Assembly: GCF_020510685.1 (NCBI RefSeq)
Contig: NZ_CP075185.1
Coordinates: 1,054,001 to 1,118,000, forward strand
From: Dechloromonas denitrificans
GTDB lineage: Bacteria; Pseudomonadota; Gammaproteobacteria; Burkholderiales; Rhodocyclaceae
DNA length: 64,000 nt
Reading direction: 5' to 3'
This document shows positions 46,455-54,662 of the stretch, in pieces. The translations under genes and the position numbers were made by a program. A model generated the notes under the pieces. It was not told the origin of the DNA, searched no databases, and saw nothing but the letters and a program-made list of their open reading frames with translations. How positions within the stretch are numbered: the first letter of the stretch is position 1; every line of letters starts with the position of its first letter.

Positions 46455-47732
46455 ATGAAAACCCTTAGCCCGGAACAGCAGCGTCGGCGCTGGCTGGTCA
46501 TCGGCATTGTCGCGCTGGCCTACGTTCTCTCCTTTTTCCAGCGCTTTGCCCCGGCCGGCATCGCGCAGGATCTGGCGTCATCGTTCCAGACCTCGGCGAC
46601 CTCGCTCGGTGTGCTGGCCGCCACCTATTTCTACGTTTACACGCTGATGCAGGTGCCGACCGGCATCCTGGCCGACACCTTCGGGCCGCGCCGGATCCTC
46701 GCGCTGGGCGGCATCGTCGGCGGGCTGGGCAGCTTCCTGTTCGGCCTAGCGCCGACCCTCGATCTGGCGCTGGTCGGCCGGACCATGGTCGGCCTCGGGG
46801 TTTCGGTCACCTTCATCGCCATGCTCAAGCTGATTGCCGTGTGGTTCGAGGAAGATCGTTTCGCGACCATGGTCGGCGTCTGCATGCTGGTCGGCAACCT
46901 CGGTTCGGTGCTGGCCGGCGCGCCGCTCTCGGCCCTCGCCCAGGTCTCCGGCTGGCGCGGCGTGTTTGTCGGCGTCGGCGCGCTGTCGCTGGTCCTCGGC
47001 ATCCTGTGCTGGCTCATCGTGCGCGACAGCCCTGAATCCTCGGCCGGGGTGGCGCGGCCGCGCGTCGACCGGACAGTCGTCCTGGGCAGCCTGTGGTCGG
47101 TGCTCAAGAACCGCGATACCTGGCCGGCCGCCCTGGTCAATACCGGCATGTCCGGCTCCTTCTTCACCTTTGCCGGCCTCTGGGCAACGCCTTACCTGAT
47201 GCAGGTGCACGGCCTGGCCCGGGCCGTGGCGGCGACGCATTTGTCGCTGTGGTTCGGCGGCTTCGCCATCGGCTGTTTCTTCATCGGCACGCTGTCCGAC
47301 CGCCTCGGGCGGCGCAAGCCGGTCCTGATCGTGGCCTCGCACCTCTATGCGGCGATCTGGTTGCTGCTGTTCTCCTGCACACCGCTGCCGCTGACTTTGT
47401 CCTACATCGTCTTTGCGCTGTTCGGGCTGGCCACCGCCGGCTTCAGCCTGACCTGGGCCTGCGCCAAGGAAGTCAATCCGCCGCTGTTGTCCGGCATGTC
47501 CACCAGCGTCGCCAATATGGGTGGCTTCATGGCCGGCGCGCTGTTGCAACCGCTCGTCGGCTGGGTGATGGATCTCGGCTGGCAGGGGGAACTGTTCGGC
47601 GGCGCACGTTTCTATGATCTGGCGACGTGGCGGAGCGGGCTGCTGGTGGTCACCGTGGCCGCGACGCTGGGGGCCGCTTCGTGCTGGTGGGTTAGGGAAA
47701 CCCGCTGTCGCAACATCTGGAAATCCGGCTAG
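46455..47732 (+). CDS. Major facilitator superfamily transporter
   Basis: This protein of 425 residues has 12 hydrophobic segments and the MFS loop motifs (GILADTFGPRRILALGG between helices 2 and 3, and GTLSDRLGRRKPV in the second half). The substrate is not apparent from sequence. The ATG at 46455 has no ribosome site. A seven-codon frame starting at 46445 does have an AGGA before it and runs into this gene (it ends at 46468), so the two may be coupled. It precedes a CHASE-domain gene by 32 bases. Confidence 0.88.
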   Translation: MKTLSPEQQRRRWLVIGIVALAYVLSFFQRFAPAGIAQDLASSFQTSATSLGVLAATYFYVYTLMQVPTGILADTFGPRRILALGGIVGGLGSFLFGLAPTLDLALVGRTMVGLGVSVTFIAMLKLIAVWFEEDRFATMVGVCMLVGNLGSVLAGAPLSALAQVSGWRGVFVGVGALSLVLGILCWLIVRDSPESSAGVARPRVDRTVVLGSLWSVLKNRDTWPAALVNTGMSGSFFTFAGLWATPYLMQVHGLARAVAATHLSLWFGGFAIGCFFIGTLSDRLGRRKPVLIVASHLYAAIWLLLFSCTPLPLTLSYIVFALFGLATAGFSLTWACAKEVNPPLLSGMSTSVANMGGFMAGALLQPLVGWVMDLGWQGELFGGARFYDLATWRSGLLVVTVAATLGAASCWWVRETRCRNIWKSG

Positions 47733-47764
47733 ACTGGGATCAGGATAAAGTTTGGAGGTTAACC

Positions 47765-48652
47765 TTGCGCTACTGGATCTCCGCTGTCGGGAATGCGCAA
47801 GGCCAACGCCGAGCCTTGTTGGCAGCGGCCCTCGCCGGGCTGTTGACGGCCTTGCTGGGCGGCTTGGTCGCTTTCGGCATCGAGCGTTCGGACCATCAGC
47901 AGCATGAAATCCAGGCCCGCCAACTGGCCGTGGCGGTCGCCCACGATCTCGGCGGCCGTCTCGATCGTTCGCTGTCCGCCGCCATTGCCTTGAGTGCGGT
48001 GATCCGGCAGGGCAACGGAAAGATCGACAATTTTCCCTTGCTCGCCAAGGAACTGATCGGCCAGTTTGGCGGCATTGCCGCCCTGCAACTGGCGCCCGAC
48101 GGGACGATCAGGGCGGTCGAGCCGCTGGCCGGCAACGAGCGGGTGATCGGCTTCAGTCCGCTCAACGATCCCGTCCAGGGGCCGGAAACGCGGCAGGTGA
48201 TCGAACGGCGTCAGCTCGGGCTGGCCGGCCCGGTCGATTTGCGCCAGGGCGGCGTCGGCATCGTCGGGCGCAACCCGGTTTTCATCAAGGATGCAGACGG
48301 CAACGAGCAGTTCTGGGGATTGGTCCAGGTGCTGATCCGGCTGCCCGAACTATTGCTGGCCACCCGCCTCGATGCCATCGAACGCGCCGGATACCGCTAC
48401 GAACTCTGGCGCTTGCGGCCCGACAACAGCGTCCGCCATGTTTTCGCCAGCTCCTCGGATCAGCCGCTGGAGCGGCCGGTCGACATAGCGATTCCGGTCC
48501 CCAACGGCGAATGGATGCTCAGCGTTGCACCCGAGACGGGCTGGCATTCACGGCGCTCGCTGCTGATTGAAGCGGCGGTCATTTCGCTGGTATCGCTGCT
48601 GGCGGCAGTGGCCGTCTATCTTGGCCTGCGCCAGCTGCAGTTGCGGCGCTAG
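47765..48652 (+). CDS. CHASE-domain membrane protein without output domain
   Basis: This protein of 295 residues has an N-terminal membrane helix (about 17-37), a periplasmic CHASE domain (about 45-240; IALSAVIRQGNGKID, GGIAALQLAPDGTIRAVEPLAGNERVIGF in two adjoining pieces, GRNPVFIKDADG), and a second membrane helix at about 262-285. It ends ten residues later. CHASE domains normally feed a kinase or cyclase, but here the stop follows the second helix. The TTG start is supported by GGAGG six bases upstream; no other start suits the frame. The downstream gene is convergent, so no output domain is split off on this strand. Confidence 0.85.
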   Translation: MRYWISAVGNAQGQRRALLAAALAGLLTALLGGLVAFGIERSDHQQHEIQARQLAVAVAHDLGGRLDRSLSAAIALSAVIRQGNGKIDNFPLLAKELIGQFGGIAALQLAPDGTIRAVEPLAGNERVIGFSPLNDPVQGPETRQVIERRQLGLAGPVDLRQGGVGIVGRNPVFIKDADGNEQFWGLVQVLIRLPELLLATRLDAIERAGYRYELWRLRPDNSVRHVFASSSDQPLERPVDIAIPVPNGEWMLSVAPETGWHSRRSLLIEAAVISLVSLLAAVAVYLGLRQLQLRR

Positions 48653-48684
48653 AAGCGTCGCATGGTGCCCAATGGCGGCATGGC

Positions 48685-49383
48685 CTATTCGACCAAGCGG
48701 TAGCCGACGCCGGGCTCGGTGCGGAGATGCCGGGGCAGGTTGGCATTGACCTCGAGCTTGCGGCGCAGGCCGGCCATATACACCCGCAGGTAATGCGTGT
48801 CGTCGACATGGCTTGGCCCCCAGACCTCGCGCAGCAGTTGCCGATGCGTTATCACCTTGCCGAGGTTGGTCAGCAGCATCACCAGCAGCTTGTATTCGAT
48901 CGGCGTCAGATGGATTTCAGCGGCGCCGCGCCAGACCTGCCGCTTGATCAGATCGATCTGGATGTCGCCGAGCGTGGTCTGCGGGCTTTCCGTCCCGGCC
49001 GAATGGGCGGCCCGTCTGAGCAAGGCCCGGACGCGCGCCTGCAACTCGGGGATGCCAAACGGCTTGGTCAGGTAGTCGTCGGCGCCGGCATCGAGCGCCC
49101 GCACCTTTTCGCTTTCGATGCTGCGGGCGGAAAGGACCAGGATGGGCACGGCCGACCAGCTGCGTATTTCGCGGATCACCTCGATGCCGTCGCAGTCCGG
49201 CAAGCCAAGGTCGAGAACCAGCAGATCGGGCTTGCGCGTTCCGGCTTCGATGATGCCGCGTTCGCCCGACGCGGCCTCGGTCACCGCGCAGTTCTCGGCC
49301 TCGAGCGCCGTTCTCACGAAGCGCCGGATCTGCACTTCATCCTCAATGATGATGACGTTGTACGGGTTGGCGCCAGGGCTCAC
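48685..49383 (-). CDS. kdpE: KdpE response regulator, first copy
   Basis: This OmpR-family regulator of 232 residues has its phospho-acceptor Asp near 58 (LLVLDLGLPD), Lys in DDYLTKPFG, and a winged-helix domain (LTPIEYKLLVML, THYLRVYMAGLRRKLE). KdpE drives transcription of the potassium pump genes under K+ limitation. The ATG at 49383 overlaps the stop of the kdpD gene upstream by four bases. It is the last gene of the long minus-strand Kdp locus and is convergent with the CHASE-domain gene. It is clearly related to the second copy at 53970, but the two differ at many positions. Confidence 0.93.
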   Translation of the reverse strand: MSPGANPYNVIIIEDEVQIRRFVRTALEAENCAVTEAASGERGIIEAGTRKPDLLVLDLGLPDCDGIEVIREIRSWSAVPILVLSARSIESEKVRALDAGADDYLTKPFGIPELQARVRALLRRAAHSAGTESPQTTLGDIQIDLIKRQVWRGAAEIHLTPIEYKLLVMLLTNLGKVITHRQLLREVWGPSHVDDTHYLRVYMAGLRRKLEVNANLPRHLRTEPGVGYRLVE

Positions 49384-52076
49384 TCGATCACCTCTTTCGG
49401 GACTTCCGGCGCCTGCCCGGCCGGCAGGCGAATGACAAAGCGCGTCCCGCCGCTCGCCCGATTCTCGGCGCTGACCGTTCCCTCGTGGGCCTCGACGATG
49501 GCGCGGACAATCGACAGCCCGAGGCCGACGCCGGTCACCGTCGATTCGTTCTTGCCCCGGGCAAACTTGGCAAACAGCGCTTCTTCCTTGCCGGCCGGCA
49601 GGCCAGGGCCATTGTCTTCGAGAATGATTTCAACCGAATCGCCGCTTTGCCTGGCCGACAGCGTAATGGTGCTGCCGGCCGGGGTGTATTTGGCGGCGTT
49701 CTCCAGCAGGTTGCAGAAGACGCGCTCCATCAGGATCGGATCGAAATAGAGCAAGGGCAAATCTGCCGGCAGCAGCACCTGGACGGTATGACCGGCCAAC
49801 AGCTGGGCGCGCGATTGCAGGGCGACGCCGACGATTTCCTCAAGGGGCTGCCAGTCGCGGTTGATCTTGACGTTGCCCGACTGCAGGCGCGCCATGTCGA
49901 GCAGATTGCTGACCAGGGCGCTGGTGCGCAGCGCCTCTTCGCGAATCGCCTGGGCGATGTCGGCCTGCGCCTTGGGCAAGGGCGGGCCGGCCAGGCTGAG
50001 CGAATCGGCGAGGCCGGTCAGCACGGTCAGCGGCGTCCGCAGGTCGTGCGAGAGCGCCGACAGCAGCGAATTCCGCAGCTGCTCCGACTCCATCTGGATC
50101 AAGGCTTCCTGGGCGACGCTGATGAAATGCACGCGTTCGAGGGCGATCGCCATCAGCGTGGCGCTGGTTTCCAGCAGCCGTTGTTGTTCCGGTGCCGCCG
50201 TCCATTGGCCGAGCGTCGGCAGCAGGGCCAGCAGACCGCGGGTCCGCATCGGCGCCTTGAGCGGCACGTAGAGCACCGGTGCCGAGGGCAGTGTGCCGGT
50301 GGACAGGCCGGCCAGTTCGTTGTGATCGAAAGCCCACTGCGCGATGCCGGCATCGAGTTCGGGCAAGGTATCCAGTTCGCTGATCCGGACCAGCTTGTCC
50401 TTGGTGTCGAGGGCCAGCAGCATGGAGCGGGCGGCGAACACCCGCTGGATGAAGCGCTCGCTGATTTCGGCGATCTGCTCGTTGGTCAGCGCGCTGGACA
50501 GTTCCCTGGCCATTTCGAACAAGGCGCGCATGCGCTGCTCGCGATTCTCCGCCACCATCGCCTGAAACTTCAGGCCGGCGGTTAGCTGGCCGATCAGCAG
50601 GGCAACGCCGAGCATGATGGCAAAGGTCAGGAGGTACTGGACATCGCTGACGGTGAAGGAAAAACGGGGCTGGACGAAGAAGAAATCGAAGGCGGCGACC
50701 GACAGCAGGGCGGCCAAGGCGCCCGGCCCGCGGCCAAGCTTATAGGCGACCAGCACCGCGGCAAGGAGAAAGACCATGACGATATTGGCCAGATCGAGAT
50801 AGCGCACCAAGGGTGCCGTGCCGACCGTGACCAGCGCGACGGCGAGGCTCGCCCAGGCATAGCCCGGCCAATGCCGGGCAAGAGCATCCGGTGGGCTGGT
50901 GTCGGCTAGTGCGGGCGAAGTGCCTTCCCGTTCGTCGCGGTGGCGCGCGACGAGAATCACATCCAGTTCCGGACAGGCCCGGCCCATGCGCTCGGCAAAA
51001 CTGCGTTGCCAGGGCCAGAGTCTTTCGCTGTCGTGACCGATGATCACTTTCCCCAAATTATGGTCGCGGGCGTAGGCCACTGCCACCGCGATCGGGTCGT
51101 GGCCGGAAAGGCTGGCCGTCGTCGCCCCGAGATCCTGGGCCAGTTTGAGCGTTCGCAGGATGCGCGCCCGGGCCTCGGCCGGCAGACGTTGCAGCCTGGG
51201 CGTCTCGACGTAGATGGCGTGCCAGGGAACGTTGAATTGCGCCGCCAGCCGCGCGCCGCTGCGAATCAGCTTGTTGCTGCCGAGGCCGGCACTGAGGCAG
51301 ACGAGCAGCGATTCCTGGGTTTGCCAGACGGTGGTCACCGATTTTTCCCGGCGGTAGGCCTGGACGTCGTCGTCTACCCGGTCCGCCGTGCGGCGCAGCG
51401 CCAGTTCGCGCAGGGCCAGCAAATTGCCTTTGCGGAAAAAATTGCGCACCGCCCGCTCGGCCTGTTGCGGAATATAGACCTTGCCATCCTTCAGGCGCTG
51501 CAGCAGTTCTTCGTGTGGCAGATCGACCAGGATGATTTCATCGGCACTGTCGAAAACGTGATCCGGCACCGTTTCCCAGACCTTCGTCCCGGTAATGCCG
51601 CCGATCACGTCGTTCAGGCTTTCCAGGTGCTGGACATTGACCGTCGTGAAGACGTCGATGCCGGCCCCGAGCAGTTCCTCGACATCCTGCCAGCGCTTGG
51701 GGTGGCGCGAACCGGGCGCGTTGGAATGGGCCAGTTCGTCCATCAGGATCAGATCCGGGGCGCGCGCCAGGGCGGCATCGAGATCGAATTCCTGGAGTTG
51801 ATGCCCCTTGTAGTCGATCTGGCGCAGCGGGATCAGTTCCAGTCCCTGAAGCAGGGCCGCCGTTTCCGAACGGCCGTGCGTTTCCACCACGCCGACCGCC
51901 AGATCGACGCCCTGACCAATTAACTGGCGGGCGGCGCCGAGCATTGCATAGGTCTTGCCGACCCCCGGACTGGCCCCGAAGAATATTTTCAGCTTACCGC
52001 GTCGGGCCTGATCCGCCTCGGCCTCCAGTTGGGCGAGCAGGGCATCCGGGTCGGGGCGCTGCAGCGCTTCCACCAT
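49380..52076 (-). CDS. kdpD: KdpD sensor kinase, first copy
   Basis: The protein of 898 residues has the full KdpD layout: N-terminal KdpD domain with Walker A GASPGVGKTYAML, then LMDELAHSNAPGSRHPK; a Usp-like domain (about 255-375; VIIGHDSERLWPW); four membrane helices (about 405-500); a GAF-type region; HisKA with LSALSHDLRTPL; and HATPase with EDNGPGLPAGKEE and GVGLGLSIVRAI. KdpD senses K+ and ionic strength. The start overlaps the stop of the CorA-like gene by one base, so translation is coupled, an odd arrangement. It differs clearly from the second kdpD at 54663. Confidence 0.95.
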   Translation of the reverse strand: MVEALQRPDPDALLAQLEAEADQARRGKLKIFFGASPGVGKTYAMLGAARQLIGQGVDLAVGVVETHGRSETAALLQGLELIPLRQIDYKGHQLQEFDLDAALARAPDLILMDELAHSNAPGSRHPKRWQDVEELLGAGIDVFTTVNVQHLESLNDVIGGITGTKVWETVPDHVFDSADEIILVDLPHEELLQRLKDGKVYIPQQAERAVRNFFRKGNLLALRELALRRTADRVDDDVQAYRREKSVTTVWQTQESLLVCLSAGLGSNKLIRSGARLAAQFNVPWHAIYVETPRLQRLPAEARARILRTLKLAQDLGATTASLSGHDPIAVAVAYARDHNLGKVIIGHDSERLWPWQRSFAERMGRACPELDVILVARHRDEREGTSPALADTSPPDALARHWPGYAWASLAVALVTVGTAPLVRYLDLANIVMVFLLAAVLVAYKLGRGPGALAALLSVAAFDFFFVQPRFSFTVSDVQYLLTFAIMLGVALLIGQLTAGLKFQAMVAENREQRMRALFEMARELSSALTNEQIAEISERFIQRVFAARSMLLALDTKDKLVRISELDTLPELDAGIAQWAFDHNELAGLSTGTLPSAPVLYVPLKAPMRTRGLLALLPTLGQWTAAPEQQRLLETSATLMAIALERVHFISVAQEALIQMESEQLRNSLLSALSHDLRTPLTVLTGLADSLSLAGPPLPKAQADIAQAIREEALRTSALVSNLLDMARLQSGNVKINRDWQPLEEIVGVALQSRAQLLAGHTVQVLLPADLPLLYFDPILMERVFCNLLENAAKYTPAGSTITLSARQSGDSVEIILEDNGPGLPAGKEEALFAKFARGKNESTVTGVGLGLSIVRAIVEAHEGTVSAENRASGGTRFVIRLPAGQAPEVPKEVIE

Positions 52077-53731
52077 TATTCTCTCCGGCCGGGCAGCACG
52101 ACGCCGGCGAGGGCACGCAACTTGTCCCGGAGTCCGAGTTTCTCGTCGGCAATCGCCTCGAGGAAATTGGCCAGGCGTTTCGAGCGGGCGACGGCGAACA
52201 GCACCAGCGCAATGAAAATCAGCGTTGCGATCAGGCCATGCGCCACTCTTTCACCGATCGGCCCGGTACCGAAAGCAATGATGTTCATGCCGAAATAGCC
52301 GGTGGTAACCGTGGCGATCAGACCGAGAATGGTGATCACGGTCAGCCGGACGACGGTATTCGATTGCCGGCGCTGCGAGTCGCTGTCCAGGTACTGGCTC
52401 ATTTCGCGGATTTCGTCGCGCACCTCGTCGTACAGCGCATCGTTGTGCAGGTGATTGGAGCACAGCCGGAACAGCGCTTGGACGTGCGGGCGCTCGGACA
52501 GCTCGTGGAACCAGTAGCGGTGGGTGAAGCGGAGAAAGGTTTCGAAATTGGCCCGGATGCGCTGCTTGAAGCGGCGGACCGATGAATCGTTGCGAATATC
52601 GAGATCGTTGACCGCATCGACCAGCACTTCGGAAAAGACCAGCAGGGCCGCCCGGTGCAGGTGGGCGATCAGGAAGACGACGAAATACTGGTGCCTGAAC
52701 TGGGCCAGCACGCCACGCTCGGCATCGACAAAAAAGCCATCGCGGACATTGCCGACCACGGTCAGGACGTTGCCGGTGCAGATGAAACGGGTATTCGGCC
52801 CGCTTTCCGAATCCTGCCAATAGCGGTCCTGGCAGTAGCGCGTCTCGAATTCCTGCACCGCCGGCTCGTTCACCGGCAACGGCTCGGTCGGATGCAGCAC
52901 CGTGGCCAGCCCGATGCGCACCCATTCTTCGCGCGTCAGGCGCCGCGGCTCGGTGATCGCCAGATAGGCCATGACCGGCATGCGGTGGTATTCGATCAGC
53001 CGGTAACGCAACTCGCCCGGTTCGTCGGAATGGGCCAGCACCAGCGGTTGCAGGATGCAGGCCCAGTGTTCGGAGATGCACGGGCTGCGATGTTCGCAGA
53101 CATATTCCAGGTATTTCGAGCGGCGCTCGGCGTCGGAAACGGCGATGACCTGCCCGTCGGCATCCAGCCACTCGGCGAGATGGACGTTGTGCAAGCCCCG
53201 GCCGGCCTCGTCCCAGCCCGACGGATAGGCCCGGCCGAAGCGAAAGAGGATTTCCCGGACGGTAGCGAGCGGCAGGTGGTCGCCGCGCACTTCGATATTG
53301 AGCAGGGCGAGGTCGAGGTCGTGGAAGAAATAGAGGTCGAGGTGCACGACGTGCAGCTCGACCGGTTCGTCGCCCGGTTGCAGGGTCAGGCGGAGGCCGG
53401 CGACATCCTTGCGGCGATAGACGTGCACCGGCGAATCGCCCGGCGGATCGTCCGGGTTCAGGCGCCGGGAACGTCCCTCGCCATAGAGAAAGCGCTGGAC
53501 GTAGGGCAGGAAGGAGACGAATTCGCGGTAATGGCGCTCCTTGAACTGCGCCGGGTCGGCGGTGAATTCGTCGTCGACCCGGGTCCAGGGCTGCCCTTCC
53601 ATTGCCCCGAAGACTTCCCAGTGCCGACCTTCCGTCCCGTCGGCGGCGAGCGGTTCGAGTTGCAGCGGCCAGATCAGGCTGCCGTGGAACAGTTCGACCT
53701 GCTTGTCGGCATCCGGCATTTCTGTACTCAC
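52076..53731 (-). CDS. CorA-superfamily membrane protein with GMN motif
   Basis: This protein of 551 residues has a large soluble N-terminal region and two membrane helices close to the C-terminus (about 465-485 and 500-520). The first ends in TTGYFGMNIIAF, containing the GMN pore motif of CorA/Mrs2 magnesium channels. The soluble part is longer and different from ordinary CorA (WEVFGAMEGQP near the start, a VYRRKDV segment, long helical region 330-440). It might be a divalent cation channel, a regulator, or a distant relative with another substrate. Start GTG at 53731; the stop overlaps the kdpD start by one base. Coupling to kdpD suggests a shared function in ion balance. Confidence 0.85.
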   Translation of the reverse strand: MSTEMPDADKQVELFHGSLIWPLQLEPLAADGTEGRHWEVFGAMEGQPWTRVDDEFTADPAQFKERHYREFVSFLPYVQRFLYGEGRSRRLNPDDPPGDSPVHVYRRKDVAGLRLTLQPGDEPVELHVVHLDLYFFHDLDLALLNIEVRGDHLPLATVREILFRFGRAYPSGWDEAGRGLHNVHLAEWLDADGQVIAVSDAERRSKYLEYVCEHRSPCISEHWACILQPLVLAHSDEPGELRYRLIEYHRMPVMAYLAITEPRRLTREEWVRIGLATVLHPTEPLPVNEPAVQEFETRYCQDRYWQDSESGPNTRFICTGNVLTVVGNVRDGFFVDAERGVLAQFRHQYFVVFLIAHLHRAALLVFSEVLVDAVNDLDIRNDSSVRRFKQRIRANFETFLRFTHRYWFHELSERPHVQALFRLCSNHLHNDALYDEVRDEIREMSQYLDSDSQRRQSNTVVRLTVITILGLIATVTTGYFGMNIIAFGTGPIGERVAHGLIATLIFIALVLFAVARSKRLANFLEAIADEKLGLRDKLRALAGVVLPGRRE

Positions 53732-53969
53732 GATCTGGCCCCCCCTGCTGACGAATGTTTTTCTGCCGGCTCGCCCATCATTGAGCGGCTCCTGCCCGAT
53801 TCTAGCGCCAACCAGCCGCCGAGATCGGCCGATGGGCTGCCGCCGCCGATTGCCTCATCTGGCGAGTCGTGCTCAGCGCGACCTTGTGTCCCCGGAAGCG
53901 TGCGGGCGTTCTCCGGATGATCATTCGCGCTAACTGCCGTTTAAGTGCAAAACCAGATGCAGCGTCACG

Positions 53970-54662
53970 CTAGGTAACAAAGCGGTAACCCACTCCGGAC
54001 TCGGTAAGAATGTATTTCGGCCGGGTCGGATCGCCCTCGATTTTTTTCCTGAGATGCCCCATATAGACGCGAACGTAGTGGCTGTCCTCGGCATGAGAAG
54101 GGCCCCAGACCGCCTTCAATAGCTGGCGATGGGTCAGTACCGAGTCGGGATTGGCAATCAGGTAGGCGAGTAACCTGAATTCGATCGGCGTCAGGTGAAT
54201 CGGGAGCCCGTCTTTCTCAACGATGCGTTTGCCGAGGTCGACGTGAACCGTGCCAAACTCGAATACCGACAAGCCTGTTGAGCCGGCCTTCGAGGATCGC
54301 CGCAGGTTCGCCCGGACGCGGGCCAGCAGTTCAGCAGCACCAAACGGCTTGGTCAGGTAATCATCGGCCCCGGCATCGAGCGCTGCCACCTTCTCCGTTT
54401 CGGCCGTGCGGGCCGAGAGAACGATAATCGGTATTTCCGACCAGGTGCGCAGGTCACGGATCAGGTCGATGCCATCGCCATCCGGCAAACCGAGATCGAG
54501 AACGACCAGATCGGGTTGCCGCGTGCCGGCTTCGATCAGGCCGCGGCTTACCGAGTCGGCCTCATGGACTATCAGGTGCTCCGCTTCCAGGGCCAGCTTG
54601 ATGAAGCGCCTTATGTTCTCTTCGTCTTCGACGACGATTACGGTCGGAGTTGCAGCAGACAT
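53970..54662 (-). CDS. kdpE: KdpE response regulator, second copy
   Basis: This OmpR-family regulator of 230 residues has its phospho-acceptor Asp near 56 (LVVLDLGLPDGDG) and a winged helix (LTPIEFRLLAYL, SHYVRVYMGHLRKKIE). The start directly abuts the stop of the second kdpD with no bases between. It is the last gene before a gap of 238 bases (53732-53969), in which I find no gene or strong hairpin; a promoter for the CorA-like/kdpDE unit may lie there. The receiver and DNA-binding recognition segments differ from the first KdpE enough for the two to be specialised. Confidence 0.93.
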   Translation of the reverse strand: MSAATPTVIVVEDEENIRRFIKLALEAEHLIVHEADSVSRGLIEAGTRQPDLVVLDLGLPDGDGIDLIRDLRTWSEIPIIVLSARTAETEKVAALDAGADDYLTKPFGAAELLARVRANLRRSSKAGSTGLSVFEFGTVHVDLGKRIVEKDGLPIHLTPIEFRLLAYLIANPDSVLTHRQLLKAVWGPSHAEDSHYVRVYMGHLRKKIEGDPTRPKYILTESGVGYRFVT

